From the NCBI RefSeq assembly GCF_000265205.3, contig NC_018000.1:62001-126000 (forward strand): a stretch of DNA of 64,000 bases. The letters are read 5' to 3'. Under the pieces are notes generated by a model. The model was not told where the DNA came from. It saw only the letters and a list, made by a program, of their open reading frames with translations, and made no database searches. Below are positions 1 to 8,466 of this stretch, piece by piece. Position numbers and translations under genes: made by a program. The stretch is from Sinorhizobium fredii USDA 257 (lineage in GTDB: Bacteria > Pseudomonadota > Alphaproteobacteria > Rhizobiales > Rhizobiaceae). The first letter of the stretch is position 1, and the number at the start of each line of letters is the position of its first letter.

Positions 1-1
1 C

Positions 2-598
2 TCAGCCGGGCATCAACCCGAAGAAGTGCTGAAGATATTGTGCGAGCATCATCGACGGCAGCAGGTAAAGCGCCGTCAGCGCCGAGGCGAGCAGGTTCTG
101 GTTGCCGGTTATCGTGCGCAGCAGCCGGAAGAGCAGGACGACGCCGGCAATAAGGACGATCAGCGAAAAAAGGGCCGTGAGCTGATGGCCTCCTCGAGCG
201 AGAAGGAGGATCGCAGCCGGGATTGCCATGGCATAGGAAAGCGGCACCGAGAGCCAGTTCGTGGTGACGACCACAGGCACGACCAGTGCGCTAAATCCGA
301 GGGGTCGCGAAAGGGCGGCGACCAGCACGATCGGCAGCAGCCAACTGACGAGATCGACGACGAGCAATTTTAGGAAAAAGGCGATGCCGACTGTCGTGCC
401 GCTCGGCATCGCCGAAAGATAGTAGAGCCGCCAGGATGCCCAGGACACGGCCATGGCCGGCAGCGACCAGAGGATCGCCGAGAACGAGCGCCACAGGCCG
501 CCTTCGCTGATGTCCAGCCATTGATAGCCTTCGCGGTTGCCCTGGACCAGCAGCCAGAGCCCCTTGATATAGGCAAGAACCTCATCGATCAGCGGCAT
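2..598 (-). CDS. Small polytopic membrane protein, function unknown
   Basis: A 198-residue protein with four or five hydrophobic segments, at about residues 38-60, 73-95, 100-132, 138-160 and 168-190. I see no catalytic motif and do not recognise a named family with certainty. Its ATG lies inside the end of dapE (17-nt overlap on the same strand), so it is probably translationally coupled to dapE. The stop codon sits at the very edge of the window. The overlap argues that it belongs to the dapE transcript, but nothing in the protein itself suggests a lysine-pathway role. A housekeeping membrane protein of unknown job is the safest call. Confidence 0.8.
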   Translation of the reverse strand: MPLIDEVLAYIKGLWLLVQGNREGYQWLDISEGGLWRSFSAILWSLPAMAVSWASWRLYYLSAMPSGTTVGIAFFLKLLVVDLVSWLLPIVLVAALSRPLGFSALVVPVVVTTNWLSVPLSYAMAIPAAILLLARGGHQLTALFSLIVLIAGVVLLFRLLRTITGNQNLLASALTALYLLPSMMLAQYLQHFFGLMPG

Positions 599-1778
599 GG
601 CCGAACCAGCGGGCGACGAAGGTTTCGTAGATCTCGGTCAAGGTTTCGAGATCGGCGGTGGCGACGCGCTCGTCGACCATGTGCATCGTCTGGCCGACGA
701 GGCCGAATTCGACCACCGGGCAATAGTCCTTGATGAAGCGGGCGTCCGACGTACCGCCGGTGGTGGAGAGCTTCGGCCGCCGCCCGGTCACGGCCTCGAC
801 CGCGCCGGAAAGCGAATCGATCAGCGCATTGCTGCGCGTCAAGAAGACGTGGCTCGGCCGCTCGTTCCAGACGATCTCGTATTTGACCGGATCGCGCCCT
901 GGCCGGAGCGCGCCATCGCGCGCGGCGCGATCGAGCCGGGCGACGATCTCCGCCATCAGGCTCTCGGCTGTCCAGCGGTCGTTGAAGCGGATGTTGAAGG
1001 CGGCGCTCGCCTTGGCCGGGATGACGTTGACGGCGGCATTGCCGACGTCGATCGTCGTCACCTCCAGATTGGACGGCTGGAAGTTCTCGGTACCGTTGTC
1101 GAAGGGCGGATCCATCAGCGCTTGTGTGAGCTGCAGGACGCCGCGCACCGGATTGTCGGCGAGGTGCGGATAGGCCGCGTGGCCCTGCACGCCGCGGACG
1201 GTGATCCGGCCGGAAAGCGAACCGCGCCGGCCGATCTTGATCATGTCGCCGAGGCTCTCCGGATTGGTCGGCTCGCCGACGAGGCAGGCGTCCCAGCGCT
1301 CGCCTTTTCCAGCAGCCCATTCGAGGAGTTTCACGGTGCCGTTGATCGCCGGGCCTTCCTCGTCGCCGGTGATGAGGAAGGAGATCGAGCCGTTCGGACG
1401 GCCATGCTTTTCGATATGGCGGGCGACCGCCGCGACGAAGCAGGCAATGCCGCCCTTCATGTCGACGGCGCCCCGCCCGTACATTTTGCCGCCGGCGATC
1501 GCGGCAGAAAAGGGCGGTTGGGTCCAGGCGGCTTCGTCGCCGACCGGCACGACGTCCGTATGGCCGGCGAACATCAGATGCGGGCCCTCGGCGCCGAGCC
1601 TGGCATAGAGGTTCTCGATATCCGGCGTTCCCGCCGCCCTCGCGACGACCCGATCGACCGTGAAGCCGAGCGGCGCCAGCATCGTTTCGAGAGCCGTCAA
1701 CGCGCCGCCTTCGGCCGGAGTGACCGAGGGGCAACGGATGAGAGCGGCGAGATTGGAAATCGGATCGGTCGGGAACAT
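582..1778 (-). CDS. dapE: Succinyl-diaminopimelate desuccinylase
   Basis: DapE hydrolyses N-succinyl-L,L-diaminopimelate to L,L-diaminopimelate and succinate in the lysine/peptidoglycan precursor pathway. It is a cytosolic di-zinc M20 peptidase-family enzyme. The 398 residues match the usual length. Visible signatures are the metal-binding HTDVVP (His73, Asp75), the bridging Asp106 in [10 protein letters not shown], the catalytic pair Glu140-Glu141 in TGDEEGP, and GGTSDARF near the C-terminus. I chose the ATG giving [10 protein letters not shown]. An in-frame start 69 nt further upstream would add residues unlike the family. dapD, two steps earlier in the same pathway, lies about 9 kb upstream on the same strand. 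Confidence 0.95.
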   Translation of the reverse strand: MFPTDPISNLAALIRCPSVTPAEGGALTALETMLAPLGFTVDRVVARAAGTPDIENLYARLGAEGPHLMFAGHTDVVPVGDEAAWTQPPFSAAIAGGKMYGRGAVDMKGGIACFVAAVARHIEKHGRPNGSISFLITGDEEGPAINGTVKLLEWAAGKGERWDACLVGEPTNPESLGDMIKIGRRGSLSGRITVRGVQGHAAYPHLADNPVRGVLQLTQALMDPPFDNGTENFQPSNLEVTTIDVGNAAVNVIPAKASAAFNIRFNDRWTAESLMAEIVARLDRAARDGALRPGRDPVKYEIVWNERPSHVFLTRSNALIDSLSGAVEAVTGRRPKLSTTGGTSDARFIKDYCPVVEFGLVGQTMHMVDERVATADLETLTEIYETFVARWFGHAADR

Positions 1779-1888
1779 CGAGCGGAATGCCTGCGGAGCC
1801 GGTGGGCCAAGGAACTGAGATTGCTGGTTTATCCGATCGGTCCTCAACTGTCACGCCCGATGAGACAGGCGCGAGCCGTTGAAACGAG

Positions 1889-1916
1889 AGCGGGCCGGAC
1901 GATCGTCCGGCCCGCT
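1889..1916 (-). terminator. Perfect 28-bp palindrome, terminator of the RND operon
   Basis: Positions 1889-1916 form an uninterrupted 28-bp palindrome (AGCGGGCCGGACGA and its complement), 22 nt beyond the RND pump stop codon on the minus strand. Read on that strand it is followed by CTCGTTTCAA, only modestly T-rich. It separates the RND operon from dapE. Confidence 0.7.
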
Positions 1917-1937
1917 GGATGCCGATGCCGCAGAACG

Positions 1938-4900
1938 CTATTCGCCCGGGGCGAGATGCGGAGCTTCGATATGGGCGCCTGCGTGCTTCAGCGGACGCTC
2001 GCCTGAAAGCTTGCGGATCAGCACGTAGAAGACCGGCGTCATGAAGATGCCGAAGGCAGTGACGCCGATCATCCCGGCAAAGACCGCGACCCCCATCGCC
2101 GACCGCATTTCCGCACCGGCGCCGGTCGAGGTGACGAGCGGCACCACGCCCATGATGAACGCCATCGAGGTCATCAGGATCGGCCTGAGGCGCAGCCGGC
2201 TCGCCTCGATCGCGGCGCTGACGGCGCTCTTGCCGGAGAGCTCGAGCTCGCGGGCGAACTCGACGATCAGGATCGCGTTCTTCGCCGATAGACCGACGAG
2301 AACGATCAGTCCGATCTGCGTGAAGACGTTGTTGTCGCCGCCGGTCAGCCAAACCCCTGTGAGCGCCGCCATGATGCCCATCGGAACGATCAGGATGATC
2401 GAGATCGGCAGCAGCAGGCTCTCATACTGGGCCGCGAGGACCAGATAGACGAGCAGCAGCGCCAGCGGGAAGATCAGGATCCCCGAATTGCCCGCGAGGA
2501 TCTGCTGGTAGGTGAGGTCCGTCCACTCGAAAGAGATGCCGGGCGGCAGCGTCTCGGCGGCGATCCGCTCGATGGCGGCCTGCGCCTGGCCGGAGGAGAA
2601 GCCCGGTGCCGGCCCGCCATTGATGTCGGCGGCGAGGAAGCCATTGTAGCGGATCGCCCGCTCGGCGCCGACCGTCTGCTCGACCTTCAACAAGGCCGAC
2701 AGCGGGATCATTTCGCCCGATTGCGAACGGACCTTCAGCTTGCCGATATCGTCGGCATGGCTGCGATAGTTCGCATCGGCCTGGATGCGCACGCTGTAGG
2801 TGCGGCCGAAGGCGTTGAAGTCGTTGACATAGAGCGAGCCCAGATAAATTTGCAGCGTCTCGAACACGTCGGTGACGGCGACGCCGAGCTGGCGCGCCTT
2901 GGTACGGTCGAGGTCGGCATAGAGCTGCGGCACGTTGATCTGGTAGCTCGAATAGAGCCCGGCCAGTTCCGGCGTCTGCGCCGCCTGCGCCAGGAAGGCC
3001 TTGGCCGCATCGTCGAGCGCCCGGTAGCCGAGTCCGTTCTTGTCCTCGATCTGCAGCTTGAAGCCGCCGGTCGTGCCGAGACCCTGGACGGGCGGCGGCG
3101 GAAACATGGCGATGAAGGCATCCTGGATCGCGCCGAACTCCTGGTTCAGTTGCATGGCGATCGCGCCGCCCGAGAGTTCCGGCGTCGTGCGCTCCTCGAA
3201 TGGCTTCAGCGACACGAAGACGATGCCGGAGTTCGAGGAATTGGTGAAGCCGTTGATCGACAGGCCCGGGAAGGCGATCGCGTGCTCCACGCCCGGATGC
3301 TTGAGGGCGATGTCGCTCATGCGCCGGATGACGTCCTCCGAGCGGTCGAGCGTTGCCGCATCCGGCAACTGCGCGAAACCGATCAGATATTGCTTGTCCT
3401 GGGCCGGCACGAAGCCGCCGGGGACGGCGCGGAAGAGCGCGAAGGTGACCCCGAGCAGGATGACGTAGACGCCCATGATCAGCGACTTGCGCGTCAGGAT
3501 ACCGCCGACGCCACGGCCATAGGCCTCCGAGCTCGCTCCGAAGAAGCGGTTGAAGCCGCGGAAGAACCAGCCGAACAGCGCATCCATGATGCGCGTCAGA
3601 CGGTCCTTCGGCGCGTGATGGTCCTTAAGGAGCAGGGCGGCGAGCGCCGGCGACAGCGTCAGCGAGTTCAAGGCGGAGATCACCGTCGAGATCGCGATGG
3701 TGAGCGCGAACTGGCGGTAGAACTGCCCGGTCAACCCGGTGATGAAGGCGAGCGGCACGAAGACGGCGACCAGCACCAGCGCGATCGCGATGATCGGGCC
3801 GGAGACCTCCTGCATGGCGCGATAGGTCGCCTGCACCGGCGAGAGGCCCTGCGCGATGTTGCGCTCGACGTTCTCGACCACGACGATCGCATCGTCGACG
3901 ACGATGCCAATCGCCAGCACCAGGCCGAAGAGGCTCAGCGCATTGATCGAGAAGCCGAAGACGTACATCACCGCGAAGGTGCCGACGATCGAGACGGGAA
4001 CGGCGACGAGCGGGATGATCGAGGCCCGCCAGGTCTGCAGGAAGACGATGACGACGAGCACGACCAGGGCGATTGCTTCGAGCAGAGTGTGTACGACCGA
4101 TTCGATCGACGCTCGGACGAACTGCGTCGTGTCGTAGACGATCTCGTAGTCGACGCCCTCCGGCATGGTCTGCTTCAGCTCGGCCATCGCCTTGTGGATG
4201 TTTTCGGATATCTGGATGGCATTCGAGCCGGGCGCCTGGAAGACGCCCATGCCGACGGCAGCCTTGTTGTCGAGCAGTGAGCGCAGCGAATAGTCCGCCG
4301 CCCCCATCTCGACACGCGCGACATCGCCGAGGCGGGTGATCTCGCCATTGGCGCCGGACTTGACGACGATATTGGCAAAATCCTCCGGTGTTTTCAGGCG
4401 GCCCTGGGCATTGACGGAGAGCTGCAGGTCGAGCCCCGCAACGGAGGGCGAGGCGCCGATGACGCCCGCGGCCGCCTGGACGTTCTGCCCGCGGACGGCA
4501 TTGGCAATGTCGCTCGCGGCGAGACCGCGCTCGGCGGCCTTTTCCGGGTCGACCCAGACGCGCATCGAATAGTCGCCGCCGCCGAAGATCTGTACCTGGC
4601 CGACACCCTCGACGCGTGCCAGCCGGTCCTTGACGTTCAAGACTCCGTAGTTGCGCAGATAGTTGATGTCATATTGGCCGTTCGGCGAGATCAGGTGCAC
4701 GACGAGCGTCAGGTCCGGAGAGCTCTTCACTGTCGTGACGCCGAGCCGACGCACCTCTTCCGGCATGCGCGGCTCGGCCTGCGAGACGCGGTTCTGCACC
4801 AGCTGCTGGGCCTGGTCGGGGTCGGTGCCGAGCTCGAAGGTGACCGTCAGCGTCATCAGGCCGTCTGCCGTCGCCTGGCTCTGCATGTAGAGCATGCCTT

Positions 4901-5123
4901 CGACGCCGTTGATCTGCTCTTCGAGCGGTGTGGCGACGGTTTCGGCAATGACCGCCGGGTTGGCGCCTGGATATTGGGCGCGCACGACGATCTGCGGCGG
5001 CACGACCTCCGGATATTCGGAGATCGGCAGGCCGGTCATGCCGATCAGACCGGCGACGAAGATCAGCACGGAGAGAACGCCCGCGAAGACCGGGCGGTCG
5101 ACGAAAAAGCGTGAGAAGTTCAT
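1938..5123 (-). CDS. RND multidrug efflux pump, inner-membrane transporter (HAE1/AcrB-MexF type)
   Basis: This is a proton-driven trimeric drug exporter of the inner membrane. The 1061 residues match the AcrB/MexF family. The N-terminus MNFSRFFVDRPVFAGVLSVL carries TM1, followed by ISEYPEVVPPQIVV at the porter-domain entry. The central TM4 reads GLVLAIGIVVDDAIVVVENV, with the proton-relay Asp pair. A second TM bundle follows in the C-terminal half. The start was set at the ATG preceded by AAGGGGG, 42 nt inside the longest open frame. The adaptor gene lies upstream with a 127-nt gap. No outer-membrane factor is encoded here, so a TolC-like channel must come from elsewhere. Substrates cannot be read from sequence; a MexEF-like solvent or phenicol spectrum is only a guess. 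Confidence 0.93.
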   Translation of the reverse strand: MNFSRFFVDRPVFAGVLSVLIFVAGLIGMTGLPISEYPEVVPPQIVVRAQYPGANPAVIAETVATPLEEQINGVEGMLYMQSQATADGLMTLTVTFELGTDPDQAQQLVQNRVSQAEPRMPEEVRRLGVTTVKSSPDLTLVVHLISPNGQYDINYLRNYGVLNVKDRLARVEGVGQVQIFGGGDYSMRVWVDPEKAAERGLAASDIANAVRGQNVQAAAGVIGASPSVAGLDLQLSVNAQGRLKTPEDFANIVVKSGANGEITRLGDVARVEMGAADYSLRSLLDNKAAVGMGVFQAPGSNAIQISENIHKAMAELKQTMPEGVDYEIVYDTTQFVRASIESVVHTLLEAIALVVLVVIVFLQTWRASIIPLVAVPVSIVGTFAVMYVFGFSINALSLFGLVLAIGIVVDDAIVVVENVERNIAQGLSPVQATYRAMQEVSGPIIAIALVLVAVFVPLAFITGLTGQFYRQFALTIAISTVISALNSLTLSPALAALLLKDHHAPKDRLTRIMDALFGWFFRGFNRFFGASSEAYGRGVGGILTRKSLIMGVYVILLGVTFALFRAVPGGFVPAQDKQYLIGFAQLPDAATLDRSEDVIRRMSDIALKHPGVEHAIAFPGLSINGFTNSSNSGIVFVSLKPFEERTTPELSGGAIAMQLNQEFGAIQDAFIAMFPPPPVQGLGTTGGFKLQIEDKNGLGYRALDDAAKAFLAQAAQTPELAGLYSSYQINVPQLYADLDRTKARQLGVAVTDVFETLQIYLGSLYVNDFNAFGRTYSVRIQADANYRSHADDIGKLKVRSQSGEMIPLSALLKVEQTVGAERAIRYNGFLAADINGGPAPGFSSGQAQAAIERIAAETLPPGISFEWTDLTYQQILAGNSGILIFPLALLLVYLVLAAQYESLLLPISIILIVPMGIMAALTGVWLTGGDNNVFTQIGLIVLVGLSAKNAILIVEFARELELSGKSAVSAAIEASRLRLRPILMTSMAFIMGVVPLVTSTGAGAEMRSAMGVAVFAGMIGVTAFGIFMTPVFYVLIRKLSGERPLKHAGAHIEAPHLAPGE

Positions 5124-5250
5124 AATGATCCCCCTTGGGAACTTCAGGCAATCGGAAGACGTCAACGGCGGAAAACTCCGCCGCGCGCCGATGCATGCCG
5201 TTTGAATTGCTTTGCGCTGCCCTGCTTCTCAGAGAGGCGGGCGCTCTTAC

Positions 5251-6453
5251 CTATGGTTTGGCGATCGAAGCCGTTGCCTGTTCGGCAGGCTGCGGGGCGA
5301 CCACGACTCCGGGGCGCACGCGCTGCAGGCCGTTGACGACGATGCTTTCGCCGGGCTTCAGGCCGCTCTCGACGATCCGCATGCCGTCAGCGGTCGGCCC
5401 GAGGGTGACCTGCCGGTATTCGACCTTGTTGTCGGAACCGACGACCAGCACGAACTTCTTGTCCTGGTCGGAACCGATGGCGCGGTCGCTGATCACCAGC
5501 TTCTCGGCCGGTGCCGGATCGCCGATGCGGATACGGACGAACTGGCCCGGGATGAGCCGGCCGTCGGGGTTTTCGAGCGCCGCCCGTACGCGGATGGTGC
5601 CGGTCGCCGCATCCACCTCGTTGTTGATCAACTGGATATGGCCGCTGATCGGCGTGCCCTCGTCGGCGGCGGTGCCGATCTGCACCGGAATGCGTTCGAT
5701 CGAATCGGTACCGGCCGAGGCGGAAAGCTTCGCCAGCGCGGCTGCGACCACTTCCTCGTTGACGTTGAAGCTCGCATAGATCGGGTCGATCGAGACGAGC
5801 GTCGTCAGGATCGGGGAGGCGGTACCGGCGGAAACAAGATTGCCGGCCGTCACCTCGAGCCTGCCGACGCGTCCGGCGATCGGCGCGCGCACTTCGGTAT
5901 ATTGCAGGTCGAGACGGGCGGAGCGCAGCGCCGCCTTTGCCGAGCGGACATTTGCCTGCGCCTCATCATAGGCGCTGAGCCGCTGGTCGACGCCGCTTTG
6001 CGGGATGGCGCTGGTGGTCACCAGCTTGCGGGCACGTTCGAGCTCGGTTCTCGCGAGTGCCACCCGAGCTTCGGCTGCTGCGACCTCCGCTTCAGCCCGC
6101 TCGACGGCCGCCGCAAAGGGATCTGGGTCGATGGTCACGAGCAGATCGCCCTTCTCGACGAGAGCACCCTCGCGGAAATGGGCGCTGAGGATTGCGCCGC
6201 CGACGCGGGGGCGAACCTCGACCCGCTCGATTGCCGCGAGCCGGCCCGAGAAGCTCTCCCAGGTGGTGATCCGGCGCGATTCCGCCTTGGCGACGGAAAC
6301 CGGAACCGCGGCCGGTGCCGCCGTCGCCTCGGTGGCGGCGTCCGCTTCGAAGCGCGCCGGCAGGCCGAGAAGGACGGCTCCTCCGCCGGCGATCGACATT
6401 AGAATACTGAAGCCGGCGCCCCACAGGGCGCGGCGTGCAACGCTCGACGTCAT
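5251..6453 (-). CDS. RND efflux periplasmic adaptor (membrane-fusion protein)
   Basis: A 400-residue HlyD/AcrA-type adaptor joining the pump at 1938-5123 to an outer-membrane channel. An N-terminal hydrophobic segment (about residues 12-32) serves as signal or anchor. The lipoyl half-motif RVEVRPRVGGAI comes near residue 76, then an alpha-hairpin rich in Ala and Glu (about 110-165), the second lipoyl half (EVRAPIAGRVGRL) and beta-barrel domains. There is no lipobox Cys, so it is likely membrane-anchored. AAGGAGAG precedes the ATG. It is 42 nt downstream of the esterase-like gene, so the three probably form one transcript driven from the LysR intergenic region. Confidence 0.92.
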   Translation of the reverse strand: MTSSVARRALWGAGFSILMSIAGGGAVLLGLPARFEADAATEATAAPAAVPVSVAKAESRRITTWESFSGRLAAIERVEVRPRVGGAILSAHFREGALVEKGDLLVTIDPDPFAAAVERAEAEVAAAEARVALARTELERARKLVTTSAIPQSGVDQRLSAYDEAQANVRSAKAALRSARLDLQYTEVRAPIAGRVGRLEVTAGNLVSAGTASPILTTLVSIDPIYASFNVNEEVVAAALAKLSASAGTDSIERIPVQIGTAADEGTPISGHIQLINNEVDAATGTIRVRAALENPDGRLIPGQFVRIRIGDPAPAEKLVISDRAIGSDQDKKFVLVVGSDNKVEYRQVTLGPTADGMRIVESGLKPGESIVVNGLQRVRPGVVVAPQPAEQATASIAKP

Positions 6454-6495
6454 GGTCTCTCCTTGCCGGTTGGGGGCCGGCTCTAAATGTCTGCT

Positions 6496-7311
6496 TTACG
6501 TCTGTGTGGCCTTCGCTCCCGCTTTCTCGAAGAAGCGGGAGAAAATGCCGGATATGGTTTCTTCCTGCGCGGGCCAGCTTTCCTGAGCCGAGACATTGGC
6601 CGGAATCCAGGCGGCGCGGCCGGGCAGAACGTGCATCTCCACCGGCACGCCGGCTCCACGCAGGCGCTCGGCATAGGCCTTGGCCTCGTCGCGCATCGGA
6701 CATTCCTCGCTGGTAATGACCAGGGCCGGAACGAGGCCTCCAAGCCGGGTGCAATGGCTAGGCGCCGCGTAAGGGTGGGTCAGGCCGCTGCCTTCGCCCA
6801 GATATTGCTGCCAGCCGTCGGCGATCGACTGCACCGAGCTCTGCGGACAGAACTTGCGGAACGACGGCGTCGCCAGGCAAGGATCGAGGAGCGGCGACAG
6901 CAGGATCTGCCCCTTGAGGTCGGTCAGAAATTGGTCCCGCGCCATCAGCGCCAGGCCGGCGGCGAGGTTGCCGCCCGCCTCCTCACCGGCGACGAACAGC
7001 AGCGACTTCTTGTGCGCAAACTGCGGACAGCGGCTGCGCATCGAAGCCAGAATGGCATAGGCAGCGTCGAGCGCCGCCGGAAACGGATTGAGGCAGGCGG
7101 ACGGATATTCCGGCGAGACGACGACTGCACCGGCAGCGGCGAGTGCACCGGCGACCTTCTCTCCGGCCGCGACCGAATCTCCCGTGAAGCCACCGCCGTG
7201 CAGATGCAAAACGACGGGCGGCGGCGTGAGCAACGACGCACCCTTGTAGACGCGCGCGCAGCACGAGCCTTGGCCCGTCTGCATCGTCTCTTCGGTAAAA
7301 TGCGTTTCCAT
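6496..7311 (-). CDS. Alpha/beta-hydrolase fold protein, HSL family, catalytic triad missing
   Basis: The protein has 271 residues. The fold is clearly that of hormone-sensitive-lipase-type esterases: the oxyanion motif HLHGGGF, then PFPAALDAAY, then the nucleophile elbow. The elbow, however, reads VAGEEAGGNLA where the family has GDSAGGNLA, so the nucleophile Ser is Glu. The acid-loop region reads SEECPMRDEA where the family has an Asp before P-L-R-D-E, so the acid is Cys. The segment that normally holds HGF reads GRAAWIP, so the His is gone. All three catalytic positions are therefore replaced, which argues for a non-enzymatic binding or sensing role, or decay. I chose the ATG with GAGG six nt upstream over a TTG 15 nt earlier. 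It is the first gene of the efflux operon and divergent from a LysR regulator. Confidence 0.85.
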   Translation of the reverse strand: METHFTEETMQTGQGSCCARVYKGASLLTPPPVVLHLHGGGFTGDSVAAGEKVAGALAAAGAVVVSPEYPSACLNPFPAALDAAYAILASMRSRCPQFAHKKSLLFVAGEEAGGNLAAGLALMARDQFLTDLKGQILLSPLLDPCLATPSFRKFCPQSSVQSIADGWQQYLGEGSGLTHPYAAPSHCTRLGGLVPALVITSEECPMRDEAKAYAERLRGAGVPVEMHVLPGRAAWIPANVSAQESWPAQEETISGIFSRFFEKAGAKATQT

Positions 7312-7389
7312 CACTTGCCTCGACAATGGGTGAATCCCTAGATGAGGGACAACCCGCGACGTTCACACCATACCATTGTCTTTTGTTTG

Positions 7390-7420
7390 GAATAGTCTGC
7401 GGTTTCTGATTACACTATTC
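7390..7420. promoter_or_regulatory. Inverted repeat in the LysR/efflux divergent promoter region
   Basis: GAATAGT at 7390-7396 and its exact complement ACTATTC at 7414-7420 are separated by 17 nt, in the 136-nt gap between the divergent esterase-like gene and the LysR gene. LysR-type regulators usually bind such a dyad in the shared promoter. The assignment is inferred from position and symmetry. Confidence 0.5.
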
Positions 7421-7447
7421 GTCATTTCGAACAATTGGCTATTGAAA

Positions 7448-8356
7448 ATGGACCAGCTCACGGCCATGCGCGTGTTCCTTCGAGTGGTGGAGACCGGCAA
7501 TTTCACCCGGGCCTCCGTCTCGCTCAACATGCCGAAGGCGACCGTCACCAACTTGATCCAGGGTCTGGAGGCGCATCTTCGCACCAAGCTCCTGAACCGC
7601 ACGACGCGGCGGGTTCTGGTGACGCCGGACGGCGCACTCTATTACGAACGTGCCGCGCGCCTGCTCTCCGACATCGACGAACTGGACGGCAGCCTTTCGA
7701 GCGCCCAGAGCCTGCCGAAAGGCCGGCTGCGCGTCGAAACCGCGAGCGCCTTCGCCAATCTGATCATCATTCCGGCACTCCCGGAGTTCCACAGGAAGTA
7801 TCCCGATATCCAGATCGATCTCGGCGTGTCCGATCGCACGGTCGATTATCTGGCCGAAAACGTCGATTGCGCCATCCGCGGCGGCACGCTGACGGATCAG
7901 TCGCTGATTGCCCGTCGCATCACGGAAATGAAATTCGTCTCCTGCGCGTCGCCGGACTTCCTCGAACGGCACTCGATGCCGCAACATCCTTCGGATCTTG
8001 AGAAGAATTGCCAAGTCGTCGGCTATTTCCTGCCAACCGGCCGACAGATGCCCTTCTATTTCCGGCGCGGAAGCGAGGAGATCGAGATCAACGGCCGCTA
8101 TGTCGTGGCTGCAAACGAATCGACGACCTATCTGGCCGCCGCGCGGGCAGGTCTCGGCGTGATCCAGGCGCCGTTCTTCATGGTGCGGGACGATCTTCGC
8201 GCCGGCACCATGGTTCCGGTCCTCCCCGACTGGGACGTCGATCCGACGCCGATCTACCTCGTCTACCCGCCAAACAGGCATTTGAGCAGCCGGTTGCGGG
8301 TCTTTGCCGACTGGGTGGTGAAGGTGGTCGCGCAGTCACAGCTCGACGGCGCGTAA
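7448..8356 (+). CDS. LysR-family transcriptional regulator
   Basis: A 302-residue LysR regulator. The N-terminal winged helix-turn-helix ([20 protein letters not shown], recognition helix around residues 30-50 with [15 protein letters not shown]) is followed by the two-lobed effector-binding domain (about residues 90-295). It resembles the CrgA/DhcR-like subgroup with MDQLxAMRVF. The start is the ATG of that motif; upstream in-frame residues are not family-like. It is transcribed away from the efflux operon with a 136-nt shared intergenic region containing an inverted repeat, so it very probably regulates that operon and itself. The effector is unknown. Confidence 0.92.
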   Translation: MDQLTAMRVFLRVVETGNFTRASVSLNMPKATVTNLIQGLEAHLRTKLLNRTTRRVLVTPDGALYYERAARLLSDIDELDGSLSSAQSLPKGRLRVETASAFANLIIIPALPEFHRKYPDIQIDLGVSDRTVDYLAENVDCAIRGGTLTDQSLIARRITEMKFVSCASPDFLERHSMPQHPSDLEKNCQVVGYFLPTGRQMPFYFRRGSEEIEINGRYVVAANESTTYLAAARAGLGVIQAPFFMVRDDLRAGTMVPVLPDWDVDPTPIYLVYPPNRHLSSRLRVFADWVVKVVAQSQLDGA

Positions 8357-8466
8357 TACGACTCGCGCTTGACCCATGCAACGCCGTCGCCGGTGTCTGC
8401 AATCCGCCGAGGGAGCGGGGCGTTGGATGGGCGCCGCAGCGCCTCATTTCGCGCCTCGCTGCGAGA

